A DNA stretch of 64,000 nucleotides from Solitalea agri (GTDB lineage: Bacteria; Bacteroidota; Bacteroidia; Sphingobacteriales; Sphingobacteriaceae). A program made the translations under genes and the position numbers. The DNA is taken from positions 186,001 through 250,000 of the forward strand of contig NZ_JAMWYS010000058.1 of NCBI RefSeq assembly GCF_023914155.1, in the 5' to 3' direction. A model generated the notes under the pieces. That model did no database searches and had not been told where the DNA came from. It saw nothing but the letters and a program-made list of their open reading frames with translations. Each line of letters starts with the position of its first letter. Within the stretch, counting starts at the first letter, position 1. Below are positions 1-8,984 of the stretch, in pieces.

Positions 1-608
1 TTTATACCACCACCAATAACTCCAAAAGCAGTGCAGCCTTCTTCATCTAAGTCATAATAACCTAAATCATCGCAGTTGTCGATTTTTTCAAATTCTTTAC
101 CATCATACCAGTCATTTTTCCATTCATTAGCCAACTTGATAATGTTTGAAGTCACTTCAAACAAATGTCCTGGCTGGGCTGTATTAAAGGCAGCTCTAAA
201 TTTGTCAAGTTCTTTTGCCTGTTTGTTTTGAAGTGTTTTGCGGATAATTGGTATTTGATTTTTTAGGATGGTGTTTTTAAAAGAGTTTACATCGTGTTTG
301 TATTCTTCAAGTGATTCCAAGTCAAGAATATCTAAATAGGGTTGACGTTCCTTATTAAAGTCATCAATTGCTTCTTTAATTAGTCTATCTAATATTTTTT
401 TGGTTTCTTTCGGTTTGTTTTTTGGTTTTGAAGTTGAACCAAATTTTGTAGCAAGTTTTTCTGCTTCGCTGTCTTGAATACCGTGTCCGCCTTCAGTGTC
501 AATATATCGCTGAAAATATTCGGGAATGATTTGTTTCATTTCTTCCCAAACCTTGTCTATATGTTCTTGCTCGTAGCAAATTTCTTCTATGTCGTTCGGA
601 TAATACAT
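1..608 (-). CDS. Hypothetical protein, 3' end outside the window
   Basis: The minus strand is open without a stop from an ATG at 608 to the left edge, giving 202 residues beginning MYYPNDIEEICYEQ. The product is charged, rich in Lys, Glu and Asp, with predicted-helical stretches around residues 60-130, and has no signal peptide or membrane segment. Near the edge it has an acidic tract followed by GVIGGG. I do not recognise the family. Base composition is lower in G+C than the ddl region to its right, which fits accessory DNA. The lack of stops over 608 bases at this A+T content supports real coding. Its upstream spacer holds a small hairpin at 661-685 but no clear -7 box. Confidence 0.7.
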   Translation of the reverse strand, partial: MYYPNDIEEICYEQEHIDKVWEEMKQIIPEYFQRYIDTEGGHGIQDSEAEKLATKFGSTSKPKNKPKETKKILDRLIKEAIDDFNKERQPYLDILDLESLEEYKHDVNSFKNTILKNQIPIIRKTLQNKQAKELDKFRAAFNTAQPGHLFEVTSNIIKLANEWKNDWYDGKEFEKIDNCDDLGYYDLDEEGCTAFGVIGGGI

Positions 609-951
609 ATTTCTTATTTGTCAGTTTGTTGTTTGAGTGGTAGTCTTTACACTTGCCAGTAACGAGTCGCTTTATGCAACTCGTTGTATTTATTTTAAGT
701 TTAGTTGCGTGTATTTTTCATTTAACTGAATCCTTTCTTCATTTTCAATCATAACAAATCAACGGCTTCTGTCCTCCAAAATAACTATTTTTTCTATATC
801 TAAATTGTCGTGAGCAGATTCTCTCCCATTTCAAAACTGATACAAATCGCTCATTTACTATGACAAGTAAATCCTCCTAAACAATAAAAAACTAAAGCCG
901 GAAATTCTCTCCTGCTTTTCCCTTAATTTTGCAATTCAGAAAAATTAAAGC
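609..951. other. Spacer between divergent genes
   Basis: No gene is visible. The sequence is A+T-rich. It contains a short inverted repeat, AACGAGT at 661-667 pairing with ACTCGTT at 679-685 (11-base loop), near the 5' side of the leftward gene, and a candidate promoter for the thioesterase at 924-931. Confidence 0.5.
924..931 (+). promoter_or_regulatory. Candidate -7 box of the thioesterase gene
   Basis: TAATTTTG matches the Bacteroidota -7 consensus TAnnTTTG and ends 20 bases before the ATG at 952. No clear TTG -33 element sits at 19-base spacing, so this is a half-site call. Confidence 0.45.
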
Positions 952-1371
952 ATGAGTGAAAAACAATATACAGCATTTGAAAGTGAACTAAAGGTTCGTC
1001 CCGATGATATAGATATGAACAATCACGTTCATAACAGTAAATATTTCGATTATGTGTTGGCTGCCCGTTATGATCAGATGGAGCGTTTTTATAAAATGCC
1101 CATGGAAGAGTTTCTGGCTTTGAATTATGGCTGGGTGATCAATACGGCTTTTGTTGAGTACAAACGTCCTTTGTTGCTAGGAGATGTGTTTACCGTAAAA
1201 ACCTGGATCATCAGTATTGCAAAAAAGGATCTGAAAGTTGGGTTTGAAATCCATCGTAATAAAACTGGAAAATTATGTAGCAGTGGCTGGTTTGATTACA
1301 CGATGGTAAATACAAAGACTGGAAGGTCGGAAGTTATTCCTGAGTGGATCATTGAGAAGTACGCTATTTAA
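952..1371 (+). CDS. Hotdog-fold acyl-CoA thioesterase
   Basis: A 139-residue single-domain protein of the 4-hydroxybenzoyl-CoA thioesterase/YbgC superfamily. The N-terminal segment DIDMNNHVHNSKY places Asp21 where the catalytic Asp of this family lies, followed by the central helix and the strands FVEYKRPLLLGD and LKVGFEIHR. Such enzymes hydrolyse acyl-CoA or acyl-ACP thioesters in the cytoplasm; substrate cannot be read from sequence. Length is normal for the family and there is no signal peptide. It is convergent with ddl across a strong inverted repeat and looks monocistronic. A second member of the superfamily lies at 7374-7781 and keeps the more usual RYGETDQMGYMYYGNY motif. Confidence 0.85.
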   Translation: MSEKQYTAFESELKVRPDDIDMNNHVHNSKYFDYVLAARYDQMERFYKMPMEEFLALNYGWVINTAFVEYKRPLLLGDVFTVKTWIISIAKKDLKVGFEIHRNKTGKLCSSGWFDYTMVNTKTGRSEVIPEWIIEKYAI

Positions 1372-1385
1372 TTATTGATTTCGAG

Positions 1386-1431
1386 TTACGGATTTCGGGT
1401 TAATTTTTAAAACGCAACCCGAAATCCGTAA
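1386..1431. terminator. Bidirectional inverted repeat between convergent genes
   Basis: TTACGGATTTCGGGTT (1386-1401) is perfectly complementary to 1416-1431 with a 14-base loop. It lies between two convergent stop codons. The words TTACG and TTTCGGGTT recur in the spacer 43806-43943, so this terminator belongs to the genome's intergenic repeat vocabulary. Confidence 0.7.
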
Positions 1432-1440
1432 TTCTAAAAT

Positions 1441-2424
1441 TTATCTCATTGCTTCTTCAATTATCGAAGCGTAGAATTCGCTAATATCCCATCCCATTGC
1501 TGCCACTTGCTGTGGAATTAAACTAGTTTCTGTTTGGCCAGGAACCGTGTTCACTTCAAGGAAATAAAACTCATTGGTTCCATCCTGCAAGAAGAAATCG
1601 ATACGAACCACTCCCCTACAGTTTAACCTTGCATAAGACCTTTTTAAGTTTTGTTGAACAACTTTAAGTGTTTCAGGATCAATATCAGCAGGTGTAATTT
1701 CCTGAGTTAAACCTGGAGTATATTTAGCCTCAAAATCAAAAAACTCGTTTGAACTAATAATTTCAGTTACCGGCAATACGGTTATTTCGTTATTACGCTT
1801 TACCACCCCGCATGAAAACTCACGACCTTTAATAAACTCTTCCACCAGCACCTGACCGTCTTCTTTAAAGGCGCGCTCAATAGCCTCGGCTAATTCTTCC
1901 GCAACTTTTACTTTTGAAGTACCTAAACTCGACCCTCCGTTATTTGGCTTAACGAATACCGGTAGTTTGAGCTTCGACAAAATATCATTGGTACTATAAG
2001 TTTGGTCACTAAACAATTGTAATGATTTAGCCACGTTAACACCCGCTGAACCAACAACACAATTTGTATAGCTTTTGTTAAATGTTAAGGCCGAAGTGAA
2101 GCTATCACAAGTGGTATAGGGGATCTGCTGCATTTCGAAATAACCTTGTAACATTCCATCCTCTCCAGGGGTTCCATGAATGGCAATAAAAACGCAATCG
2201 AATTTTATTTTTTGACCATTAATAGTTAACGAGAAATCATTTTTGTCAATTTCATAAGCCTGCCCAGAAGCATCGATATACGTCCAGCCTGAGCGGGTAA
2301 TGATGATCTTATAAACATTGTATTTAGCAGCAGGAATGCTTTTCTCAATTTGAGCTGCCGATTTCAAAGAAACCACGTGTTCACCAGAATAACCTCCGGC
2401 AAGTAAAGCTATTGTCTTTTTCAT
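1441..2424 (-). CDS. ddl: D-alanine--D-alanine ligase
   Basis: This 327-residue ATP-grasp enzyme makes the D-Ala-D-Ala dipeptide for peptidoglycan precursors in the cytoplasm. Diagnostic segments are the N-terminal AGGYSGEHVVSLKSA, the KPNNGGSSLGTSKV glycine-rich ATP loop, the EEFIKGREFSCGV strand, GVVRIDFFL, and the C-terminal metal/substrate site EVNTVPGQTETSLIPQ. Length is normal (about 305-365). The start ATG at 2424 directly precedes a Lys-Lys-Thr beta strand typical of the family. It is divergent from the PASTA gene; both genes concern cell-wall peptidoglycan, a common Bacteroidota neighbourhood. Confidence 0.95.
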   Translation of the reverse strand: MKKTIALLAGGYSGEHVVSLKSAAQIEKSIPAAKYNVYKIIITRSGWTYIDASGQAYEIDKNDFSLTINGQKIKFDCVFIAIHGTPGEDGMLQGYFEMQQIPYTTCDSFTSALTFNKSYTNCVVGSAGVNVAKSLQLFSDQTYSTNDILSKLKLPVFVKPNNGGSSLGTSKVKVAEELAEAIERAFKEDGQVLVEEFIKGREFSCGVVKRNNEITVLPVTEIISSNEFFDFEAKYTPGLTQEITPADIDPETLKVVQQNLKRSYARLNCRGVVRIDFFLQDGTNEFYFLEVNTVPGQTETSLIPQQVAAMGWDISEFYASIIEEAMR

Positions 2425-2463
2425 GGATTGCTAAATTCTATGATTGTCTTTTTTTGGTTTGAG

Positions 2464-2471
2464 CAAATATA
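2464..2471 (-). promoter_or_regulatory. Candidate -7 box of ddl
   Basis: On the minus strand this reads TATATTTG, an exact TAnnTTTG match, 39 bases upstream of the ddl ATG. No convincing -33 TTG was found at the expected spacing. Confidence 0.45.
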
Positions 2472-2671
2472 ATCCAATTACCTATTGAAGCGTTTGAAAT
2501 GAAGAAAAACAAACGCATTTTATTTGCCCGACAAATTAAAACTTTGGATCAAAGCACCTTACCTGCAATGGCTAAAATTTCACAAAACAATTTTGTTTTT
2601 TTACGGCAATTTTATGAACCTAGCGGCTTTTCTGCAGGTTAGGTCTATTTAGGTTTTTATAAAACTTTAAT

Positions 2672-2679
2672 TAAGTTTG
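2672..2679 (+). promoter_or_regulatory. Candidate -7 box of the PASTA-rhodanese-mltG unit
   Basis: TAAGTTTG matches TAnnTTTG and lies 21 bases before the ATG at 2701. The -33 element is not clear. Confidence 0.45.
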
Positions 2680-2700
2680 AGAACTTTATAACAGCACTAC

Positions 2701-3471
2701 ATGTTTAAGAAATTTTTCGCCTTTTTACTAACTCCAGAATTTCGTAAAAATCTAATATTTGCAGCCTTATTGGTATTTCTGCTGGTATTTATCGCAATAT
2801 TTTCGTTAAGAGTATTTACCAAACATGGAGAAAGTTTAACCTTACCAGACCTATCGGGATTAACTGTTAAACAAGCCGAGGATTTGACAGCTTCAGGAAA
2901 TATAGAATTTAAAGTAGATACCGTATTTATACAGGGTAAAATCCCAGGAACAATTGTACAGCAAGACCCTGACCCTAAAACAGAGGTTAAAGAAGGCCGT
3001 ACAGTTTATTTATTGATACAGTCATTCACTCCCCCTGAAATTAAACTGCCTGATCTGGAAGGAAAAACCTTAACTGAGGCTCGCGCTGTTATTGAAGGTT
3101 ATGGGCTAAAAATGGGTGAAATGATTTACAAATCAGACATTGCTAAAGATGTTGTTTTGGGCGTTACCTACCGTGGCATGACCATCAATGCCGGCACCGG
3201 TTTACCTAAAGGCGCCACTGTTGGCCTGGTTTTGGGAAATGGATTTGGCGCTGCGTCGATCAATATTCCCGACTTAACCGGTTTAACATTACAAGAGGCC
3301 ATATTTACCATCAGAGGTAATTCATTGCTATTGGGTAAAGTTACTTATGATGGAGAAATATCTGACTCAACTCAGGCAAAAGTTTACAAGCAAGATCCGC
3401 CGTACGTATTGGGAGATACAACAACCATTCAACAAGGATCGATGATCAATATATTTTTGCATCAGGAATAA
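2701..3471 (+). CDS. Membrane-anchored PASTA-domain protein
   Basis: A 256-residue protein with a short cytoplasmic N-terminus, one membrane helix at about residues 17-38, and three PASTA domains at about 46-108, 115-180 and 186-254 (repeating signature xxPDLxGLTxxEAxxxI). PASTA domains bind muropeptides or the glycan of peptidoglycan in the periplasm. There is no kinase domain, so this is not a PknB-type receptor but a stand-alone sensor or binding protein, as is common beside ddl in Bacteroidota. Its TAA stop overlaps the ATG of the rhodanese gene (TAATG), showing translational coupling. The unit continues to mltG, another peptidoglycan gene. Confidence 0.9.
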   Translation: MFKKFFAFLLTPEFRKNLIFAALLVFLLVFIAIFSLRVFTKHGESLTLPDLSGLTVKQAEDLTASGNIEFKVDTVFIQGKIPGTIVQQDPDPKTEVKEGRTVYLLIQSFTPPEIKLPDLEGKTLTEARAVIEGYGLKMGEMIYKSDIAKDVVLGVTYRGMTINAGTGLPKGATVGLVLGNGFGAASINIPDLTGLTLQEAIFTIRGNSLLLGKVTYDGEISDSTQAKVYKQDPPYVLGDTTTIQQGSMINIFLHQE

Positions 3472-3770
3472 TGGATATTAGTGCAGCTGAATTAAAAGAG
3501 CGAATAGATAAAGGTGAATCACTTCATATAATTGATGTTAGAAACCAACTGGAATTTCACACATTTAATATCGGTGGAACAAATATTCCTTTAGGAAAGC
3601 TCACCAGTACAATAGAGGATTTGGATTTTGATTCAGAAGATGAATTGATCTTGATCTGTGCGCATGGAATCAGAAGTAAAACGGCTGTTCAGCTACTGGA
3701 ACAATCAGGTTTTACCAATGTACGTAACCTCAAAGGAGGAATACTTTCAATCAAAAGACTAACTAATTAA
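3471..3770 (+). CDS. Rhodanese-like sulfurtransferase domain protein
   Basis: A single-domain 99-residue rhodanese. It has the IDVRNQLEFH start of the fold and the active loop CAHGIRS with the catalytic Cys63, matching the Cys-x-x-Gly-x-Arg-Ser pattern of GlpE/PspE-type enzymes that carry persulfide sulfur. No signal peptide, so it acts in the cytoplasm. Translation is coupled to the PASTA gene by a TAATG overlap. Sulfur donor and acceptor are unknown. Confidence 0.88.
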   Translation: MDISAAELKERIDKGESLHIIDVRNQLEFHTFNIGGTNIPLGKLTSTIEDLDFDSEDELILICAHGIRSKTAVQLLEQSGFTNVRNLKGGILSIKRLTN

Positions 3771-3798
3771 TCAATCAGCTAAACCAAACTACAGCAAA

Positions 3799-4827
3799 TT
3801 GAAAAAGATAATTTTAGGTGTTTTAGCCATTATTTTAATAGGCGCATTATCAATAGGCGGCTATTTCTATTTTAAACTTTTAAAGCCAAATACCGGAGAT
3901 TTTGAACAGAAAGCCTATCTGTATATACCTACAGGAGGAACTTTTAAGAATGTGATCGACAGTCTGGAAAAAAATCATCTATTAAAAAATGTAGAAAGCT
4001 TTAAATGGAGTGCCAATTTCATGAAATACAACGATAGCAACATTAAAGCAGGTCGTTACCGTATTTCAAAAGGCATAAGCAATCGCGTGCTTATTAACAT
4101 GCTAAAAGCCGGCAACCAGGAAGCTGTACGTTTAACATTTAACAATATTCGCATTAAATCGCAATTTGCCGGTTACGTTGCCCGTAAGTTGGAAATAGAC
4201 TCTGTTAAGTTTTTAACAATGCTTAACGATGAGCAATTTGTGGGTAAGTTTGGATTTACTCCTGAAACTGTTTTTACTGTATTCATTCCCAATACTTATG
4301 AACTTTTCTGGAACACCAATCAGCAAAAGTTTTTCAGCAGGATGTATGACGAATATCAAAAATTCTGGACTTCGGAACGCAAGAAGAAAGCTGAAGAATT
4401 GGGTTTAAGTCCGGAGAAAGTAAGTGTTTTAGCATCAATTGTTTATTGGGAAACCAAGAAAACTGATGAAATGCCAATCGTGGCTGGCGTTTATTTAAAC
4501 CGCCTGAAAAAAGGAATGAAACTGGAAGCCGATCCTACGGTGATTTTTGCTGAAGGTGATTTTACCATTTCGAGGGTTCGAGGTAAAATGATGTCAAATC
4601 CATCGCCTTATAACACCTATGTTCACACAGGCTTGCCGCCTGGACCTATTTCAATGCCTTCGGTAACAGCAATTGATGCGGTTTTAAACTATCAAAAACA
4701 CAACTACATCTATTTTTGTGCAAAAGATGATTTCTCAGGTCGTCACGCCTTTGCCGAAACTATGGAACAGCATATTATTAATGCTAAAAAGTTCCAGAAA
4801 GCTTTAGATGCCAGAGGAATTAAGTAA
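3799..4827 (+). CDS. mltG: Endolytic murein transglycosylase MltG
   Basis: A 342-residue inner-membrane protein that cleaves nascent glycan strands and sets the ends of new peptidoglycan. A signal-anchor helix covers about residues 5-27, then a LysM-like region, then the YceG/MltG domain with SIVYWETKKTDEMP (Glu218 in the IVxxET segment that carries the catalytic Glu), AGVYLNRLKKGMKLEADPTVIFA, and SPYNTYVHTGLPPGPIS near the C-terminus. The start is TTG at 3799: it opens directly on the KKIILG signal helix, and no in-frame ATG exists upstream or until residue 75, so the rare start is well supported. It ends at a Rho-independent terminator. Confidence 0.93.
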   Translation: MKKIILGVLAIILIGALSIGGYFYFKLLKPNTGDFEQKAYLYIPTGGTFKNVIDSLEKNHLLKNVESFKWSANFMKYNDSNIKAGRYRISKGISNRVLINMLKAGNQEAVRLTFNNIRIKSQFAGYVARKLEIDSVKFLTMLNDEQFVGKFGFTPETVFTVFIPNTYELFWNTNQQKFFSRMYDEYQKFWTSERKKKAEELGLSPEKVSVLASIVYWETKKTDEMPIVAGVYLNRLKKGMKLEADPTVIFAEGDFTISRVRGKMMSNPSPYNTYVHTGLPPGPISMPSVTAIDAVLNYQKHNYIYFCAKDDFSGRHAFAETMEQHIINAKKFQKALDARGIK

Positions 4828-4852
4828 ATTCCCTTTCGATATAAAAACTTAC

Positions 4853-4884
4853 ATGCAGCGTTGTAAATTACGCTGCATTTTTTT
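4853..4884 (+). terminator. Rho-independent terminator after mltG
   Basis: ATGCAGCGT (4853-4861) pairs with ACGCTGCAT (4870-4878), followed by a run of seven T. It closes the PASTA-rhodanese-mltG unit. Confidence 0.85.
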
Positions 4885-4909
4885 GTTTATTCCTTGAAAA
4901 ATCAATTTT

Positions 4910-7171
4910 ATGAAGTCTATCCTTAAGAAATCTCTTCTTTCCGTACTTTTTTGGGGAAGTTGTGTTATTATTCTTAATGCACAACCTCTTCCAGCCAGTC
5001 TTAACTATCAATCGCTTTCTGCATTACCTCCTCAAAATGAAAACATGAACTTTGGAGATATCCAGTGGAATAAAACTGGTCACCTATTTACAAATCTGGA
5101 AGAAGTTACGGGAGGTTTTGAAATAGTAGAATATGATCCGGCCAACAATTTTTCACGAAAAGTGCTCGTGGCTTCATCAAGCTTAATCGTGAATAATGCT
5201 ACACTTCCGGTTGAAGCCTATACTTGGTACCCTGCAACTGGAAAAATAGTTCTATTCTCCAACTCTAAGAGGGTTTGGCGCGAAAATACGAGGGGTGATT
5301 TTTGGCTCTATGACGTTAATAGCAAATCACTTAAAAAACTGGGCAACTCGTTACCTGAATCTTCACTTCAGTTTGCTAAACTTTCTGCCGATGGTTCAAA
5401 AGCCGCTTATGTAAGTAAGCATAATATTTATGTTGAGGATCTAAAAAGCGGAGCCATCAAACAATTAACAACCGATGGTACCAACCGCATCATCAATGGA
5501 ACCTTTGATTGGGCCTATGAAGAAGAGTTGTTTTGCAGGGATGGCTTCAGATGGAGTCCGGATGGACAATCAATTGCTTTCTGGCAAATAGATGCTTCTA
5601 AAATTGGTAATTACTTAATGCTGAATACTACCGACTCTATTTATTCATTCAATGTTCCGGTGGAGTATCCTAAAGTAGGTTATGATCCATCAAAGGCTAA
5701 AATTGGTGTGGTAAATGTTCAATCAGCCCAACTAAAATGGATGGATATTCCTGGAGATCCTGTAAAAAACTACCTTCCACGTATGGACTGGGCCGGTAAC
5801 AGCAATGAAGTTATGGTTCAGCAGTTAAACCGTAAGCAAGACAGTTGTAAGCTGTATTTAGTAAACACGCAATCAGGCTTGGCTAAAAAGGTTTACGAAG
5901 AAAGCGATGCAGCATGGATCGATATGAATTACTTCTGGCAATACGATCGCGTTGGATGGGATTTTATAAACAATGGAAAAGAATTTTTATGGACTAGTGA
6001 AAAGGACGGCTGGAGACATGTGTATCGCTTGAATAAGGATGGCTCAAATGAAAGATTGCTTTCCAAAGGTAAATACGATGTAATGGATATTGTTGGAATT
6101 GATCAGAAGAAAGAAGTACTCTATTTCTACGGCTCGACTCAGAATGCCACTCAACAATACTTATACTGCATTACTTTAGATGGAAAAGGTTCAGAAGTTT
6201 TAGTTTCTCCGGCAGCTCAAAAAGGCACGCATAAATACAATATTTCTCCTGATGCCCAATATGCAGTTCATGGATTTTCAAATTATCAAACTGCTCCAAC
6301 TGAAGAGTTTATTAGTTTAGCTTCTAAAAAAAGGTTAAAAGAAGGCCAAAGCTATAACCTGACAGCTGAGCAATTAAAACAATACTTGCCAAACCCCAAA
6401 AGCTTTTTTCAGGTTACAACTATTGATGGTGTTACTATTGATGGCTGGGTAATTAAACCTGCAAATTTCGATGAAACTAAAAAGTATCCGGTTTTATTCG
6501 ATCTATATGGAGAACCTGCAGCCGCAACGGTTAAAGACAGTTTTTCACCCAACAGCTGGCACCAATCTTGGGCAAGCCAAGGCTATGTGATCATTTCGTT
6601 GGATAACCGTGGTACACCTGTTGCCAAAGGCCGTGAATGGCGCAAAGCGATCTTTAAAAATATCGGAAATCTGAATATTCGTGACCAGGCAATGGCCGCT
6701 AAAGAGATCTTAAAATGGAAATGGGTAGACAGCAGCCGCATTGCTGTTTGGGGCTGGAGCGGAGGAGGTTCTTCCACCCAAAACCTGATGTTTAAATACC
6801 CCGATATATTTAAAACGGGTATGGCAGTTGCTGGAGTGGCTAATCTTTTAACGTATGACAATATTTACGAAGAACGCTATATGGGGCTGTTACCACAAGC
6901 GGTGGATGCCTATAAACAAGGTTCTTCTATTAATTTTGTAAGCGGATTAAAAGGAAACTTACTATTGGTGCATGGCAGCGGCGATGATAATGTGCATTAC
7001 CAAAATCATGAAATGCTGGTGAATGCCTTGATAGAAGCCGGCAAACCCTTCAGTATGATGGTGTACCCTAATCGCTCACATTCAATAAATGAGGGTAAAG
7101 GAACTGATAAGCACCTGTTTAATCTTCTTACAACTTATTTAGTTGAGCACTGTCCTCCGGGAGCAAGATAG
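4910..7171 (+). CDS. Dipeptidyl-peptidase IV-type S9 serine peptidase
   Basis: A 753-residue exported peptidase. A signal peptide covers about residues 1-24 (ending NAQP). The N-terminal beta-propeller (about 40-480, DPPIV_N) includes DWAYEEELF, the Glu-Glu motif that binds the substrate N-terminus in DPP4 enzymes. The C-terminal alpha/beta hydrolase has Ser617 in GWSGGG, Asp692/Asp693 in HGSGDDNVH and His724 in NRSHSI. The nucleophile elbow has Gly where GWSYGG is usual, a mild variation. The family removes Xaa-Pro or Xaa-Ala dipeptides from peptides in the periplasm. It stands alone just after the mltG terminator; its own promoter was not identified. Confidence 0.93.
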   Translation: MKSILKKSLLSVLFWGSCVIILNAQPLPASLNYQSLSALPPQNENMNFGDIQWNKTGHLFTNLEEVTGGFEIVEYDPANNFSRKVLVASSSLIVNNATLPVEAYTWYPATGKIVLFSNSKRVWRENTRGDFWLYDVNSKSLKKLGNSLPESSLQFAKLSADGSKAAYVSKHNIYVEDLKSGAIKQLTTDGTNRIINGTFDWAYEEELFCRDGFRWSPDGQSIAFWQIDASKIGNYLMLNTTDSIYSFNVPVEYPKVGYDPSKAKIGVVNVQSAQLKWMDIPGDPVKNYLPRMDWAGNSNEVMVQQLNRKQDSCKLYLVNTQSGLAKKVYEESDAAWIDMNYFWQYDRVGWDFINNGKEFLWTSEKDGWRHVYRLNKDGSNERLLSKGKYDVMDIVGIDQKKEVLYFYGSTQNATQQYLYCITLDGKGSEVLVSPAAQKGTHKYNISPDAQYAVHGFSNYQTAPTEEFISLASKKRLKEGQSYNLTAEQLKQYLPNPKSFFQVTTIDGVTIDGWVIKPANFDETKKYPVLFDLYGEPAAATVKDSFSPNSWHQSWASQGYVIISLDNRGTPVAKGREWRKAIFKNIGNLNIRDQAMAAKEILKWKWVDSSRIAVWGWSGGGSSTQNLMFKYPDIFKTGMAVAGVANLLTYDNIYEERYMGLLPQAVDAYKQGSSINFVSGLKGNLLLVHGSGDDNVHYQNHEMLVNALIEAGKPFSMMVYPNRSHSINEGKGTDKHLFNLLTTYLVEHCPPGAR

Positions 7172-7177
7172 ACCTGA

Positions 7178-7373
7178 AATTTGAGATTTGAGATTTGAGA
7201 TTTGAGACCATGGCCCATATTTCAAATCTCGTATCTCTCAATTATTAACCAAATTCCCGGAATAGTATTGTCAGGGAGCCAAATAAAATGGGATGCAAGA
7301 TTCGAGATTAGGATATTAGACATTCATTCCGCTATCCTATTTCTCACATCTAATATCTAATATCTAATATAAA
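7178..7373. repeat. Low-complexity tandem words in a spacer
   Basis: The spacer begins with three to four tandem copies of GAGATTT (7184-7209), mirrored by TTTCAAATCTCGTATCTCTC at about 7221-7240, so it can fold back. A second set around 7295-7370 has ATTCGAGATTAGGATATTAGAC and then ATCTAATATCTAATATCTAA words just before the next ATG. No ORF is visible. Confidence 0.6.
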
Positions 7374-7781
7374 ATGTTTACACACGAAACCAAACTACGC
7401 GTACGATACGGCGAAACAGACCAAATGGGTTATATGTACTACGGAAATTATGCCGAGTTTCTGGAAGTTGCCCGTGTTGAAATGCTACGTAGTATGGGCT
7501 TAAGCTATAAAAGTTTTGAGGAATCAGGAATTATGATGCCGGTTCTGGAACTGAATGTTAAATATGTAAAACCGGCTCGTTACGATGACGAGATTACCAT
7601 AAAAACGACCGTTAAGCATAAGCCTGCTATTCGCATCCACTTCGATTATGAATTGTTTAATGAGGCGGGCGATCTAATTACCATTGCGCATACAAAACTG
7701 GTGTTTGTTGACATGAGGACAAATAAACCTTGTCACGCTCCGGAAGAATTTATGGAGAAGCTAAAACCTTATTTTGAATAG
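7374..7781 (+). CDS. YbgC/FadM-type acyl-CoA thioesterase
   Basis: A 135-residue hotdog-fold enzyme with the classical motif RYGETDQMGYMYYGNYAEFLEVAR; Asp16 is the catalytic acid. The second half has NVKYVKPARYDDEI and IAHTKLVFVD, the dimer strands of the YbgC family. These cytoplasmic enzymes hydrolyse acyl-CoA thioesters; the preferred chain is not deducible. Full length for the family. It is followed 35 bases later by the YihY gene, probably cotranscribed. Confidence 0.9.
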   Translation: MFTHETKLRVRYGETDQMGYMYYGNYAEFLEVARVEMLRSMGLSYKSFEESGIMMPVLELNVKYVKPARYDDEITIKTTVKHKPAIRIHFDYELFNEAGDLITIAHTKLVFVDMRTNKPCHAPEEFMEKLKPYFE

Positions 7782-7816
7782 TTTTAAATGCTAGTTTTAT
7801 ACTTCGTAATTATTAG

Positions 7817-8818
7817 ATGGGAAAAGTAGAACGGTTACTGAATAAATTTAGCTTGTATCGCATGTTCATTTTATGGACAAAACGTACTGCTTTGCCCGGA
7901 TTTCAGCAACTCCCGCTTTACACTGTGGCAGTATTCTTTTTTAATGAACTGAAGAAAGAATCACTAGTGACCAAGTCATCGTCACTGGCTTATAGTTTTA
8001 TGCTGGCTATCTTTCCAGCTATTATCTTTTTATTCACCTTAATTCCTTATATACCGGTTGACGGTTTTCAAGATCATTTGTTATCCTTATTGATGCAGAT
8101 ATTGCCTTATAACGCTTATAAAGCAGCCGAAGACACGCTGTTTGATATTATTAAGAATCAAAACGTAAGCTTGCTTTCATTTGGTTTTATAACGGCATTG
8201 TTTTTTTCAACCAACGGTGTAAACTCGTTAATGCGAGCATTTAACAAAGCGTCCTTAGTTGCTGAACGAAGAACTTTTATTAAGAAAAGAACAATCGCGC
8301 TTTTACTAACCGTTTATATCGCTATCTCATTAGTGGTGGGTATTACTTTTTTAATTGCCGGCGAATTCATCATTAACTTTTTGGAATCTGAAGGGTTGAT
8401 CAAAGGTTGGTTCCTGGTTTTTGTATTGCAATCGTTCCGGTGGCTGGTAATTGCCTTGTTATTCTTATTCGCCACTTCCCTATTGTATTACTACGGTCCT
8501 TCAACTTCCAGGTCTAAAAAGTTTATAACACCAGGTTCTGTATTGGCAATGTTTCTAGCCATCATCGTTTCAATCGGATTTGCCTATTACATTAACCACT
8601 TCGGGGCTTATAACAAGCTCTATGGCTCCATAGGAACCTTAATCGTTATTATGATCTGGCTGTATATCAACTCGATGATCATCCTGATCGGCTACGAATT
8701 AAATGCTAGTATAGTGCTATCGAAAAGAAGTTTAGTAATTGCATCGGAAGGTGAATCGCCCAATTGGAAAATACGCAGCAATCCGTCTGGACAAAAAAAC
8801 AAGCTTAAAACCAGCTAA
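7817..8818 (+). CDS. YihY/BrkB-family inner membrane protein
   Basis: A 333-residue polytopic membrane protein with six predicted helices between about residues 35 and 290. The family signature KSSSLAYSFMLAIFPAIIFL lies in the first helix, and the final helix pair carries LYGSIGTLIVIMIWLY and the INSMIILIGYELNA segment. The family is widespread, once named virulence factor BrkB or (wrongly) RNase BN; its transport or structural role is not established. It sits close behind the thioesterase gene. No terminator is visible before the tRNA-Ser promoter. Confidence 0.9.
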   Translation: MGKVERLLNKFSLYRMFILWTKRTALPGFQQLPLYTVAVFFFNELKKESLVTKSSSLAYSFMLAIFPAIIFLFTLIPYIPVDGFQDHLLSLLMQILPYNAYKAAEDTLFDIIKNQNVSLLSFGFITALFFSTNGVNSLMRAFNKASLVAERRTFIKKRTIALLLTVYIAISLVVGITFLIAGEFIINFLESEGLIKGWFLVFVLQSFRWLVIALLFLFATSLLYYYGPSTSRSKKFITPGSVLAMFLAIIVSIGFAYYINHFGAYNKLYGSIGTLIVIMIWLYINSMIILIGYELNASIVLSKRSLVIASEGESPNWKIRSNPSGQKNKLKTS

Positions 8819-8842
8819 TTAGCGTTTTTTTGAAAATTTAAT

Positions 8843-8872
8843 TTGGCAGTCTGTCCTGAATTTGTACTTTTG
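8843..8872 (+). promoter_or_regulatory. Promoter of tRNA-Ser
   Basis: TTG (8843-8845), exactly 19 bases, then TACTTTTG (8865-8872). This is a full match to the Bacteroidota primary-sigma consensus TTG-N19-TAnnTTTG and lies six bases before the mature tRNA, so the transcript starts at or near the tRNA 5' end. Confidence 0.85.
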
Positions 8873-8877
8873 CCTCC

Positions 8878-8962
8878 GGAAAGTTGGCAGAGTGGTCGAA
8901 TGCGGCGGTCTTGAAAACCGTTGACTGTAACAGGTCCGGGGGTTCGAATCCCTCACTTTCCG
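8878..8962 (+). tRNA. tRNA-Ser (anticodon TGA)
   Basis: An 85-base class II tRNA. Acceptor arm GGAAAGT (8878-8884) pairs with ACTTTCC (8955-8961), discriminator G at 8962. The anticodon loop CTTGAAA gives anticodon TGA. A long variable arm follows and the T-arm reads GGGGGTTCGAATCCCTC. CCA is not encoded. A terminator hairpin follows 22 bases later. Confidence 0.97.
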
Positions 8963-8984
8963 CGTCTTTAACAAGATAAAACAT

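Noticed and set aside
661-685. Small inverted repeat resembling an integron attC site near the left partial gene
   Set aside because: Only seven paired bases, with no recognisable core sites and no integrase in view.
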